DNA from: JADLHS01 sp049840435
Lineage (GTDB): Bacteria; Verrucomicrobiota; Verrucomicrobiia; Limisphaerales; JADLHS01
Length of the DNA stretch: 64,000 nucleotides
Assembly: GCA_049840435.1 (NCBI GenBank)
Contig: JASGKY010000025.1
Span: forward strand, 124,001-188,000
Reading direction: 5' to 3'
The position numbers were made by a program, and so were the translations under genes. Shown here one piece after another: positions 26,480-36,021 of this stretch (position 1 is its first letter; the number at the start of each line of letters is the position of its first letter). Under the pieces are notes generated by a model. The model had not been told where the DNA came from. It did no database searches and saw only the letters and a list, made by a program, of their open reading frames with translations.

Positions 26480-28402
26480 TTGCGATTCTCCACCCTCCAC
26501 TGCGCCACCGTTTTCACCGCGCTGCTGCTAGCGACATTGCCCGCACTGTCTGCTGAAACACAGACGTGGTCACTCGCTTCGCCGGACAAGCGTGATGAAA
26601 TCTCTGTGACACTCAACGCCGACGGACGATTGAGCTATCTAGTCACGCACGCAGGCAAAGTCGTTCTGCCCGCATCACCACTCGGACTGGTTTTGGATGG
26701 AGGCGACTTCGCAAAGGCATTTCAGGTCGCCCGGGTTGGCAAAGCCGAGACGCGACGGGAACGATACGAACTGTTCGCTGGTGTAACACCCAAAGTGGAT
26801 AAAAAAGTCCGGCAGCGCACGCTGGAGTTCACAAATGGCAGCCGGGAGGTGCTGGCGATTGATCTCGCCGCAACCGACGAAGGCGTGGCCTTCCGCTATC
26901 GGCTTTCAGGTGCAACGAACGTCCTCAGAGAAGTGAAGGAAGAACTGACGGGCTTTCACATCCCTGCTGACTCGAAAGGCTGGCTGCAACCGTATCACGC
27001 CGCCGGACCGTACACGCCGGCTTACGAGGATTTCTATTTTAACGTCGTGCCCGGGGATGCTCCGCCGCGCTCGCGTGGTGAACCGCGGGGCTGGTGTTTC
27101 CCGGCGCTGTTTCGCAGTCCCAGCGCCGACTCGTGGGCGTTGGTGACAGAATCCGGCACGGACGGTTCATATCCCGGTTGTCATCTGGCAGCCGATTCAA
27201 GCGGCGGAATATATCGCATCGCCTTTCCACTCCCGGACGAGCATACGAAAGGGCAATCCACCAACCTGACGACGAATCCAAGATTTACCCTGCCGTGGAC
27301 CATGCCATGGCGCGTGATTGTGCTCGGGCAAAGCGCCGCTGAGATTGCGATCTCCACTCTTGTCACCGACCTCGCGCCGCCATCGAAAATTCCCGACACT
27401 TCGTGGATCAAGCCGGGACGAGCCTCGTGGGCGTGGTGGTCGTATCCCGATGGACCATTCAACGCCGAGCACTTTAACAACTTCACCGACTTCGCCGCGC
27501 GCATGGGCTGGGAATATACGCTGTTCGACGCGGGCTGGTGGTCGCCCGGGCTCAAGCAACTCGCGGCACACGCGAAGGATAAAGGCATCGCGCCACTGGC
27601 ATGGTTGCATGCGCAGGATTTTTACGACGCCAAGAAACGCGCACAAAAACTGGACGAGATGGTTGCCGCCGGTATCCGTGGCGTGAAGGTGGACTTCTGG
27701 GTTTCAGACCGTCAGGAAACCATCGCAACGATGCACGCCTTGCTCGCAGACGCGGCGGAACGCAAGCTGTTGGTCAATCTGCACGGCTGCACGATGCCGC
27801 GCGGCTGGCAACGGACGTGGCCCAATTTCATGACGGCGGAAGCCGTGCTCGGCACGGAGAGTTATTTCTACGAACCGCGCTACACGGAGAAAGCCGCCGA
27901 ACTAAACACCGTGCTACCGTTTACCCGCAACGTCGTTGGTCCGATGGACTATACGCCCGTAGCAATCTCTCCCAAGAAGTTCCAACGCACCACAACAGCA
28001 GCGCACGAACTCGCCACGGCCATCATTTTCACTTCCGGCATCACTCACTACGCGGACCAAGCGAAGATGTTTGAAGCGCTGCCATCGGAAGCGCTGCAGA
28101 TTTTCCGGGATGCTCCGGCGTGTTGGGATGAAACGCATTGTCTTCTCGGTGAACCGGGGCGACTGGCGATGTTTGCGCGGCGCTCGGGTTCAAGCTGGTT
28201 TATCGCTGGCATCAACGGACTGAACCAACCACAGTCGGTCAAACTTGATCTGAAACCTTATCGCAAGTTTGGAAAGCGCGTGCTAATTGCCGAAGGAAAA
28301 GATGCTCGGATGGAAGTCGTCGCCTCACCACTGTCGCCCGGCAATGAATGGCAACATACAATTCCAAGTCGGGGAGGATTCATTCTTCGCTTGGACAAAT
28401 AG
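26480..28402 (+). CDS. Secreted GH97 enzyme, retaining alpha-galactosidase type
   Basis: 640 aa starting at TTG (26480), supported by GGAAG at 26471-26475 and by the signal peptide that begins there (CATVFTALLLATLPALSA). Domains in order: N-terminal beta-sandwich, TIM barrel (ASWAWWSYPDGPFNAEHF, YTLFDAGWW, GVKVDFWVSD, LLVNLHGCTMPRG, NFMTAEAVLGTE), and C-terminal sandwich. In GH97 the retaining enzymes carry an Asp nucleophile in the VKVDF segment; Asp405 occupies it here, so alpha-galactosidase rather than inverting alpha-glucosidase activity is favoured. It lies directly between GH36 and an SGNH hydrolase. Confidence 0.88.
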   Translation: MRFSTLHCATVFTALLLATLPALSAETQTWSLASPDKRDEISVTLNADGRLSYLVTHAGKVVLPASPLGLVLDGGDFAKAFQVARVGKAETRRERYELFAGVTPKVDKKVRQRTLEFTNGSREVLAIDLAATDEGVAFRYRLSGATNVLREVKEELTGFHIPADSKGWLQPYHAAGPYTPAYEDFYFNVVPGDAPPRSRGEPRGWCFPALFRSPSADSWALVTESGTDGSYPGCHLAADSSGGIYRIAFPLPDEHTKGQSTNLTTNPRFTLPWTMPWRVIVLGQSAAEIAISTLVTDLAPPSKIPDTSWIKPGRASWAWWSYPDGPFNAEHFNNFTDFAARMGWEYTLFDAGWWSPGLKQLAAHAKDKGIAPLAWLHAQDFYDAKKRAQKLDEMVAAGIRGVKVDFWVSDRQETIATMHALLADAAERKLLVNLHGCTMPRGWQRTWPNFMTAEAVLGTESYFYEPRYTEKAAELNTVLPFTRNVVGPMDYTPVAISPKKFQRTTTAAHELATAIIFTSGITHYADQAKMFEALPSEALQIFRDAPACWDETHCLLGEPGRLAMFARRSGSSWFIAGINGLNQPQSVKLDLKPYRKFGKRVLIAEGKDARMEVVASPLSPGNEWQHTIPSRGGFILRLDK

Positions 28403-28404
28403 CT

Positions 28405-29694
28405 ATGAAACACCACCGCAAATCACCGCAGCGCCGAACCTTCTTCCTGGTCTGCGCGCTATGGAGCGTCATGCTGTTTGCATTCACCGCCAGAGCCGAC
28501 GGATTGAAGGCTGGCGACACCGTGGCCATTTGTGGTGATTCCATCACCGAGCAGAAACTGTATTCCATCTTCATCGAAGATTACCTGCTGATGTGCCAAC
28601 CGACTGCGAACCTTGCAGCGCATCAATTCGGTTGGAGCGGAGAACGTGCAGATGGTTTTGCTTCCCGGATTGGCGGCGAGATTCTGCCGTTTCATCCGAC
28701 CGCCGCGACCACCTGTTATGGCATGAATGACGGTGCTTACGCGCCGATTGACGCCGGACGTCAGACAGCTTATCGCAAGAGCACGGAATCCATCGTGAAA
28801 CAATTCCGCGATGCGGGCGTGCGTTTAATTGTGATCGGCTCACCCGGTCCGGTGGATTCCGATACGTTCGACCGTTTTGGCAGAAGCATCAAAGCCGCAA
28901 CCTACAATCAAACCCTCGCCGACCTGACCCGAATCGCGCGCGAAGTGGCGCAGGAACAGGGCGTGGTCTTTGCTGACGTTTATACCCCGATGACGCAGGT
29001 GATGCAGGCAGCAAAAGCCAAATACGGCCCGGACTATCATGTGGCTGGCGCGGACGGAATTCATCCCGCTCCAAACGGGCATCTGGTGATGGCTTACGCG
29101 TTTCTGAAGGCGTTAGGTTGTTCCGGCGACATCGGCACATTCACATGGGACGCGCGGAGCGGCACAGCGACTGCAACTGAAGGACACAAGATCACTTCAT
29201 ACTCCAAAGGAATCATCGAAATCGAATCCACCCGTTATCCTTTCTGTTGCACCGGTAAACCGTCCGATCCAAACAGTCCCACGGGCACGCTGGAGTTCCT
29301 GCCCTTCAACGAGGAATTGAATCGCCTGCAACTGATTGTCCGCAACGGCAGTTCAGCGCAACTCAAGGTCACTTGGGGCAGCCAAACCAAGGTCTTCACC
29401 GCTGCCCAACTCGAACGTGGCGTCAATCTGGCCGCAGAGTTTCCGGACAATCCGTTCTCCGGGCCGTTTGTCAGGGTGGATAATATCGTACGCACGCAAC
29501 AGAACTATGAGACGCCCGCAGTGAAGGATTTGCTGCATCACTTGCCGACGTGGAGCACGCTGCTTCCAGAAGAGAAGAATCAGCTGGAGCAGCTGAAGAC
29601 AGGTTTGGTCCGTAAGACTAAGGTGTTAAGTGAATCGAGTCGGAACGCGGTGACGCCGGTGAAGCATTCGATTAAAATCGAACCCGTCTCGTGA
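28405..29694 (+). CDS. Secreted SGNH/GDSL-family hydrolase
   Basis: 429 aa from the ATG at 28405, 2 nt after the GH97 stop. A basic leader and hydrophobic segment (FFLVCALWSVMLFAFTARA) form the signal peptide. VAICGDSITEQ holds nucleophile Ser46 of block I, CYGMNDGAY is block III (GxND), and DGIHPAPNGH gives the Asp/His of block V. The family removes ester groups, often acetyl from polysaccharides. A C-terminal 180-residue beta-rich part (FCCTGKPSDPNSPTG) has no recognised domain. Deacetylation would open decorated glycans to the GH enzymes next to it. Confidence 0.87.
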   Translation: MKHHRKSPQRRTFFLVCALWSVMLFAFTARADGLKAGDTVAICGDSITEQKLYSIFIEDYLLMCQPTANLAAHQFGWSGERADGFASRIGGEILPFHPTAATTCYGMNDGAYAPIDAGRQTAYRKSTESIVKQFRDAGVRLIVIGSPGPVDSDTFDRFGRSIKAATYNQTLADLTRIAREVAQEQGVVFADVYTPMTQVMQAAKAKYGPDYHVAGADGIHPAPNGHLVMAYAFLKALGCSGDIGTFTWDARSGTATATEGHKITSYSKGIIEIESTRYPFCCTGKPSDPNSPTGTLEFLPFNEELNRLQLIVRNGSSAQLKVTWGSQTKVFTAAQLERGVNLAAEFPDNPFSGPFVRVDNIVRTQQNYETPAVKDLLHHLPTWSTLLPEEKNQLEQLKTGLVRKTKVLSESSRNAVTPVKHSIKIEPVS

Positions 29695-29773
29695 CAAGCG
29701 GCAGATTCCGTTCAATATCTTTCACCAACTGATTTTGAAAGCGACCTACACGCAACTCTGACAATTTGTGTCT

Positions 29774-32218
29774 ATGCAATCCCCTGTTTCCTTGCGCATC
29801 TCGGTTTTCGTCTTCGCTGTAACCGCGGCGCTTAATTCATTTGCGGCCGCCCCACTCTCCAGCGTCACGCCGGAAACGGTCATCTGGATGGATGCGGCAG
29901 CGAAGAATTTCACCGAGTCGTCACCGATGGGAAATGGCCGGTTGGGTGCGATGATGTTTGGCGGCGTGGACGTGGAGCGCATTGTTCTGAACGAAAGTTC
30001 GATCTGGTCAGGCTCGCGACAGGAGGCAGACCGCATCGGCGCACACAAGGTGTTGCCCGAAATCCGCCGGCTGTTGCTTGAAGGCAAAAATCCTGAGGCC
30101 GAAGCATTGGTGAATTCCCACTTCACCTGCCAAGGGCCGGGGTCAGGTGGTGGGCAGTATGGCTGCTATCAAGTGCTCGGCAACCTTCATCTTGGCTTTC
30201 AAGGCGGCGATACCAATGCGCCCGTAACGAACTATCGGCGGGAATTAAATCTGAACGACGCGATAACGCGAATTGAGTTTCAGCGAGGTGGCGTGACCTT
30301 CAAGCGCGAGATGTTTGTCAGCACTCCGGATGAAGTCATCGTATTGAAGTTGACGGCGGACAAACCTGGGCAGATTTCCTTCGTCGTAAAAATGGATCGT
30401 CCGGAACGCTTCACTACCGTGGCTGGTGGTAAAGACAGCCTTTTGATGACCGGGCAGCTCGACAATGGCGTGGATGGCAAAGGTGTGCGCTACGTCGCCC
30501 GGGTGCGGGCCATCAATCGCGGCGGCGCGGTTTCCACCGATGGCCCATCTCTCGTCGTCAGCAAAGCGAACGAAGTTATCCTGTTGATCACAGCAGAGAC
30601 GGATTACCAAGGCTTCGCCGGTCGCCAGACGAAAGATCCGTGGACGGTTTCGTTGGTAGACTTGGATCGCGCTGCACAAAAATCCTATGCCGCATTGCAA
30701 AAGGCACACGTGGCGGACTACAGCAAATTTTTCAACCGCATGTCGCTACAATTGGGCGCACCCAATCCCGCAGTCATCAGCCAATCAACCCCGGCGCGCA
30801 TTCAAGCTCTGAAGCAAGGCACAAATGATCCTTCCCTCGCCGCCCTGTATTTCAACTTCGGTCGTTACCTACTCATCTCGTCATCGCGACCCGGCGGTTT
30901 GCCTGCAAACCTTCAAGGCATCTGGGCCGAGGAAATCAGCACGCCGTGGACGGGCGACTGGCATCTCGACGTCAATGTTCAGATGAATTACTGGCCGGCG
31001 GAGGTCTGCAATCTGTCCGATCTGCACCAACCCTTGTTTGCACTGATTGACTCGTTGCAAGAACCCGGCGCGAAGACCGCGCGTGAGTATTACGCCGCTC
31101 GAGGCTGGGTAGCGCACGTCATCACCAATCCGTGGGGCTTCACCTCACCGGGCGAATCGGCCAATTGGGGTTCGGCCAACAGCGGCTCGGCGTGGCTCTG
31201 CCAGCACTTGTGGGATCACTGGCTGTTCACTCGCGATAAAAAATTCCTCGCCTGGGCTTATCCCATCCTTAAAGGCTCAGCTCGCTTTTACGCTGACTTG
31301 TTGATTGAAGAGCCGAAGCACAAGTGGTTGGTCGTCTCGCCGTCGAACTCTCCCGAAAATCACTTCCGCATGAAGGATGGTCGTACCGCCGCTGTGGCCA
31401 TGGGACCGACGATGCTGCAACAACTGGTGCGATACCTCTTCACCGCGTGCATCGAAGCGTCGGAAGTTTTAAGCGTGGATGCGGACTTCCGCGCCGAGTT
31501 GAAGGATAAGCGTGCCCGGCTCGCGCCGACGCGTGTCAGTTCGGATGGCCGCATCTTGGAATGGTTGGAGGAATACGAAGAGCCCGAGCCGCAGCACCGG
31601 CACATCTCGCATTTGTGGGGTTTGTATCCCGGACACGAAATCTCACCAGTTACCACCCCGGACCTAGCGCAAGCCGCGCGAAAGTCGTTGGACGTTCGCG
31701 GCGACGACGGCGTGGGCTGGTCACTGGCTTACAAAATCGCGATGTGGGCGCGATTGCAGGACGGTGATCGCGCCGAGAAACTCATCCGCAAAGCGCTGTA
31801 TCCGGTAACTGATTTGAATATCCGCTACGACAGCGGCGGCGGAGTTTATCCTAATCTTTTCGACGCCTGCCCCCCCTTCCAGATTGATGGTAACTTTGGC
31901 GTCACCGCCGCCATCGCCGAAATGTTGGTGCAAAGTCACGCAGGTGAAATTGAATTGCTGCCTGCTTTGCCAAAAGCTTGGGCCGAAGGCTCCGTCAAAG
32001 GCTTGCAGGCACGTAGCGGTATGGAAGTGGATTTGTCTTGGCGCGACGGCCAACTCACGTCAGCAACCTTGCGCTCAAGCGATGACGGTCTCGTTCAATT
32101 GCGCTACCGCAAAAAAACAGTTCAATTAAAAACATATAAGAAACAAACAACCCGCTTGACTAGAAAGTTGACAAACGCAGACATAGTTAATTCTCACCAA
32201 CACGCCAACAGCAACTGA
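29774..32218 (+). CDS. Secreted GH95 enzyme (alpha-L-fucosidase/galactosidase family)
   Basis: 814 aa from ATG 29774 (a GTG at 29768 is also possible). Signal peptide: ISVFVFAVTAALNSFAAA. GH95 hallmarks: ESSPMGNGRLGAMMFGGV with LNESSIWSGS at the N-terminus, PANLQGIWAEEISTPWTGDWHLDVNVQMNYWPAE (starts near residue 376), SPSNSPENHF, HRHISHLWGLYPGHEI, and NLFDACPPFQIDGNFG near the C-terminus. The family inverts alpha-1,2-L-fucosides, and some members act on alpha-L-galactosides. It is the last gene of the plus-strand run. The lysine/threonine-rich tail after residue 780 has no domain. Confidence 0.92.
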   Translation: MQSPVSLRISVFVFAVTAALNSFAAAPLSSVTPETVIWMDAAAKNFTESSPMGNGRLGAMMFGGVDVERIVLNESSIWSGSRQEADRIGAHKVLPEIRRLLLEGKNPEAEALVNSHFTCQGPGSGGGQYGCYQVLGNLHLGFQGGDTNAPVTNYRRELNLNDAITRIEFQRGGVTFKREMFVSTPDEVIVLKLTADKPGQISFVVKMDRPERFTTVAGGKDSLLMTGQLDNGVDGKGVRYVARVRAINRGGAVSTDGPSLVVSKANEVILLITAETDYQGFAGRQTKDPWTVSLVDLDRAAQKSYAALQKAHVADYSKFFNRMSLQLGAPNPAVISQSTPARIQALKQGTNDPSLAALYFNFGRYLLISSSRPGGLPANLQGIWAEEISTPWTGDWHLDVNVQMNYWPAEVCNLSDLHQPLFALIDSLQEPGAKTAREYYAARGWVAHVITNPWGFTSPGESANWGSANSGSAWLCQHLWDHWLFTRDKKFLAWAYPILKGSARFYADLLIEEPKHKWLVVSPSNSPENHFRMKDGRTAAVAMGPTMLQQLVRYLFTACIEASEVLSVDADFRAELKDKRARLAPTRVSSDGRILEWLEEYEEPEPQHRHISHLWGLYPGHEISPVTTPDLAQAARKSLDVRGDDGVGWSLAYKIAMWARLQDGDRAEKLIRKALYPVTDLNIRYDSGGGVYPNLFDACPPFQIDGNFGVTAAIAEMLVQSHAGEIELLPALPKAWAEGSVKGLQARSGMEVDLSWRDGQLTSATLRSSDDGLVQLRYRKKTVQLKTYKKQTTRLTRKLTNADIVNSHQHANSN

Positions 32219-32479
32219 GAACCTCCCTTCGAAAAACCTAGCTTTTGATGGTTAGTGTAATGAGCTTGGCCGATCCTTGAGAAAGGATTACATAATCGCA
32301 GGCAAATTCACGCAACAACCACCTTCACATTAAACATGATAACATCAAGGGAGCATACGCGCACAGAATAAGATCTACTCCATCCCAATAAGCATGGAGG
32401 TCATGTTTGACCATCTTCCCAACATTTAGGCCGGGCTGAGTGAGAAGTTCAAAGTCTGAGCTTTGTGGATTTGATATTG

Positions 32480-32880
32480 GGAAGCAAACTGGTTTGCGGA
32501 GTGCAGTCGAGGCTCATATTGGGACGGATTTGATTATTCTTGCCCCTAGGTTTTGATGAGGCGGTGGGCTTCTAATAAAGCAATGAACGTGTGTTTGAGA
32601 CATTCGTTGCGGAACTTGCGCTTTTGATGAACGCATTTTGAGTGGGATTACCTAGAGTGTTGAAGTTCAACTTCGTGCCGTGTTGCCGCGCCAAGTCTAG
32701 CAAGATCTTGCCGGTGAACCCTAACCCGACTTCCACCGTAATGGCCTAGGGCATACCGTAAATTGAGGCCAGGCGATTTAAGACGGCGACCATGTCGGTT
32801 ACGACGATGGTCAATAGGGGAAGGTCATGTCAGCTGAAGATGCCAGCCACTACAAAGTTAGTGACGAACAGAAGCAATCT
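32480..32880 (-). pseudogene. Decayed IS3-family transposase (OrfB-like integrase core)
   Basis: The 32219-32915 gap holds no intact gene. On the minus strand, fragments in shifting frames read FVTNFVVAG, TIVVTDMVAVLNRLASIYGMP, FTGKILLDLARQHGTKLNF, LGNPTQNAFI, KRKFRNECLKHTFIALLEAHRLIKT, then IRPNMSLDCTP. This is the order of the DDE integrase core of IS3-type OrfB proteins (GxPxxIxxDNGxEFT, PGKPTQNAFIESFNG, RDECL, EAR, RPHxSL). The second catalytic DNG is replaced by EVG, and several stops and a frameshift are present. No terminal inverted repeats or target duplication were identified, so element borders are unknown. Confidence 0.75.
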
Positions 32881-32915
32881 TTTAGCAGCCCGACATTATT
32901 CCTCCATAGCCAGCG

Positions 32916-35915
32916 TCATTGCGTCTGGATGCGGTAGAATTGTTGCGGCTGATTCGGAGTAACAGTTACTGGTGAAGTGCTGGCGTTGGTCGTCCATGGG
33001 CCTAGCAAGTTGGTAGCTTCCAACAGCCGGCCGTTGCCGATCCAGTTGAGGACAAGGTTACCGCCGCTGATACGATTGGTGAGAGTGACATCGTAAAAAA
33101 TCCCCGAGGCGCTGCTATAAAGTGTGGCGATTTGATTCGAGGTCAACACTTGCTGGTAAAAAGCCACGTCGGACATGCTACCGTTGAAGAAATTCACGCC
33201 AGTCTGGAGACTGCCAAAACGCAACGCCGGCGAACTGGTGCGGCTACCCGTCGGGCCAGTGGTGGAATTGTCTAATTTTCCATCCACGTATAAAGCCATC
33301 GTGCCACTGCCCGCATCGCGTGTGGCAATGACTTGATGCCATTGGTTGTCGTTGACGGTTTTCACCGAGGTCAAAGTCGTATCGGGATTGCCTACGCCGA
33401 AGCTGACTTTGCTTCCGACCAGTGCTAATCCAAAATCGCCAGTGGAGCCACCGACTTCGCCATCCACCAAGCCTTGGCCATTATACCAATTTGGCGTGCC
33501 GCCCGTAGCCGCAGTGCGCATCCAGAACGTGATCGAAAAATTCGTATTGCCGATGACGCGGGGAACTTGGGCGTATCCAGATGCACCATTGAAGAACACG
33601 ATGCGATGCGGGTTGCCAAAGCCAGCTCCCGTCGCGCCACCGGTCGTCAGGGTAAAACCGCCGCTGTAAACGCCGTTGCTGCCCCGAACTACTTCGTAAG
33701 CTGTCGGCCCAGCCGTTTCGTTCAACGGCCAGTAGGCGATGGGATTTAAACTAAAGGCCCAGCCGAGATAAGAGCCGGGCATAGCGTTGACCGGACTGGA
33801 GTTGGGGCTCTCGTTCAACGTTCCCTGCGCAGAAATCACGAAGTAATAAGTGTAACCATTGGCCAAACCGGTAATCGTGATGCTCGTTCCGTTAGTGCTG
33901 GCCACAACCGCATAACCACTGCCGCTGCTGAAGGACTGGCGGATGTTGTAATTCGTCGCGCCTGTCACCGGACTCCAACTCAAGCGCACGGTGGCATTGG
34001 TGCCGGGGATAGCCGTCACGCCTGTAGGTGGCTGAAGGGGAACGCTGGCGGGCATGCCGCTTAACCCCAAGATCGCTGCGGTTTCGTTCGCGCCGGCGGA
34101 GGTACGGTTGGAAAAAGTAATGGACGCCACGGGCATGGATAAGCCCAACGCGGCTAGGTTCACGGTGGTCTGATAGAGATTCGGGTTGCTCGCGCCGTTA
34201 TCATCAATCACCAAATTAGCCCCTAGCCTTAGTCGGCCAAAGCCTTGGATCGCCACATTGGTGACGACATAAAACCAGTCCTGCGCATTGAACGCAAAGA
34301 CCGGACTCTTCACCCCGTTGGTAAAAGTAAGAAAGAATGTCCCTTGCCCGCCGCCATTGGCTGACGCCGCCAACACGGCGAGCGAATTCAACGCCTGCGG
34401 TGGATTCAGCGTCAGCGTGCCAAAGCGCGGGTAGGAGCTGCCAAGCATCAGCGCGTTGGCGGCACCGAACGGGCCGATCTTGAAGGCTGTATTGGTGCTG
34501 ATCAGACTGGTAAATACCCCGCTGACCGGCAACCCGCGCGTGCTGCCATTCAAGCCTTGCTGGAAGAAACAATAGTTGTTCGGGACGTCGAATCCGGTTG
34601 CTCCCGGCGCGCCTGCCGTCGCGTTATTGCTCGCGATAATCCCGGCGTTGAAACCGGAGACCGTGAGCGGCCAGTTCGCCACAGCGGTGTTCAGGGTGAA
34701 CGTGCGCACGGTGTTGCCGCCGACAGTCGGGTTGGTGAACACGACGTTCGCGGTGTAAAAGCCCTGCGCCAAATTCGTGGCAATAGTGGTGTTCAAACTC
34801 ACCGAGACTGAACTGGTCGCGCCAGCCGCAAGACTCCCTGACGTGGCGGAAACCGTCAGCCAACTCGAGGTGTTGCTCAGACTCCAGGAGAAGGCGTTGG
34901 TGGTGCCGTTGGTGAGCATGAACATTGTGCTCGTTGGCATCGCCAACTGGTTGAAGGCAGCGATGCTGTTGAACCCGCTGGCAGGCGTGATGTCCGGCTG
35001 AAACCGGAAGAACGCGTTTTGAATCCAAGTGGCGTATTGCTTCATTCCCGCCGCGTCCGCCGGCGGACTGCAACCCGTGCACGACGGCCAGTAAAAACCA
35101 CCCGGACCACCAGCCGCACTCCAGTTCACCATGTTGGTGTAAAAGATCGGCGTGCGTTCCCAATCCCAGTACCCGGGAATGACTTTCAACCCGGTGAAAT
35201 AAGCGTTCCACCCAGCCGGAGTATTTCCCCCGCCGCCATCGTAGCATTGCAAATAGACGGCATCGCAATTCGTAACGCCCAGCCCGTTGTACACCGCCTG
35301 CCAGTAGCTCGGATTCGTGTACGGGCAGAGTGTTGATTTGAGGCCGACCGAGGCGCACATCTTACCGAACTGAATCGTAGAGGCCGAGTCGTATGCTGAT
35401 TCATCGTCGTTACAAATTGCATCAATCCCCAATGCCGCTTTTAGCGCGGCGAGATTGCGATAGAGCACCGTGCTGGTGTTCGTGCCGTTGGCGGCGATCA
35501 GATTCTTGATGTTGGTCCAGCTCGGATCGCCCCACCCAGCGATGCTCATCTCGATACGGTTGATGGTCGTCGGCGCCACGCGACATTGATTCAACAACGT
35601 GCCCCAGTTTGACGGACCGACATAAACCCCGTTACTGCAGATCATCACGCCCTCGTTGTAGGTGAAATCACCGTTGGACTGAACAGTCATGGTGAAGAGA
35701 ATCATCGTTGTGAAGCCGGAGGCGCGCAGCCCGTTGATCTGGGAAGTCGTCAAGCCACTGGCGCTCCCCATGTTTCCGTTGCAAAAAATCATGGCGGTGG
35801 AAGCGGAAGTGCGCGGTACCAGCGCCAGAGCAAACCAGCCAACCAGAATGCTGAACAATATTCGCGGTATAAACTGTGTCACCGGCGGTTTAGATTTGGC
35901 CACGCTACTCGTCAT
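32916..35915 (-). CDS. Large secreted protein: barrel-like N-terminus, fibronectin III and LamG-type domains
   Basis: 999 aa from the ATG at 35915 (a TTG-initiated extension to 35957 is less likely). Signal peptide: RILFSILVGWFALALVPRTSA. Residues about 30-300 resemble a TIM-barrel glycosidase-like domain (TTMILFTMTV, INRIEMSIAGWGDPSW, LGIDAICNDDESAYD, VIPGYWDWERTPIFY), but no family could be fixed. Then come an Ig-like stretch (SWSLSNTSSWLTVSATSGSL), an FN3 domain (VRLSWSPVTGATNYNI), a concanavalin/LamG domain (FSITFWMRTA, NQWHQVIATRDAGSGTMALYVDG) and a C-terminal FYRIQTQ module. Probably an extracellular glycan-binding or glycan-cleaving protein. Confidence 0.75.
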   Translation of the reverse strand: MTSSVAKSKPPVTQFIPRILFSILVGWFALALVPRTSASTAMIFCNGNMGSASGLTTSQINGLRASGFTTMILFTMTVQSNGDFTYNEGVMICSNGVYVGPSNWGTLLNQCRVAPTTINRIEMSIAGWGDPSWTNIKNLIAANGTNTSTVLYRNLAALKAALGIDAICNDDESAYDSASTIQFGKMCASVGLKSTLCPYTNPSYWQAVYNGLGVTNCDAVYLQCYDGGGGNTPAGWNAYFTGLKVIPGYWDWERTPIFYTNMVNWSAAGGPGGFYWPSCTGCSPPADAAGMKQYATWIQNAFFRFQPDITPASGFNSIAAFNQLAMPTSTMFMLTNGTTNAFSWSLSNTSSWLTVSATSGSLAAGATSSVSVSLNTTIATNLAQGFYTANVVFTNPTVGGNTVRTFTLNTAVANWPLTVSGFNAGIIASNNATAGAPGATGFDVPNNYCFFQQGLNGSTRGLPVSGVFTSLISTNTAFKIGPFGAANALMLGSSYPRFGTLTLNPPQALNSLAVLAASANGGGQGTFFLTFTNGVKSPVFAFNAQDWFYVVTNVAIQGFGRLRLGANLVIDDNGASNPNLYQTTVNLAALGLSMPVASITFSNRTSAGANETAAILGLSGMPASVPLQPPTGVTAIPGTNATVRLSWSPVTGATNYNIRQSFSSGSGYAVVASTNGTSITITGLANGYTYYFVISAQGTLNESPNSSPVNAMPGSYLGWAFSLNPIAYWPLNETAGPTAYEVVRGSNGVYSGGFTLTTGGATGAGFGNPHRIVFFNGASGYAQVPRVIGNTNFSITFWMRTAATGGTPNWYNGQGLVDGEVGGSTGDFGLALVGSKVSFGVGNPDTTLTSVKTVNDNQWHQVIATRDAGSGTMALYVDGKLDNSTTGPTGSRTSSPALRFGSLQTGVNFFNGSMSDVAFYQQVLTSNQIATLYSSASGIFYDVTLTNRISGGNLVLNWIGNGRLLEATNLLGPWTTNASTSPVTVTPNQPQQFYRIQTQ

Positions 35916-36021
35916 GTCTCGGGTGTATTTGCGGATTGTAGCCACCCGCTCCGGCAAAATCCTGTCGCATGAAATGGTTTCTCAGTCTCTCTCTAAAAAC
36001 AGGAGTCGGCTCGTCTTTGGG

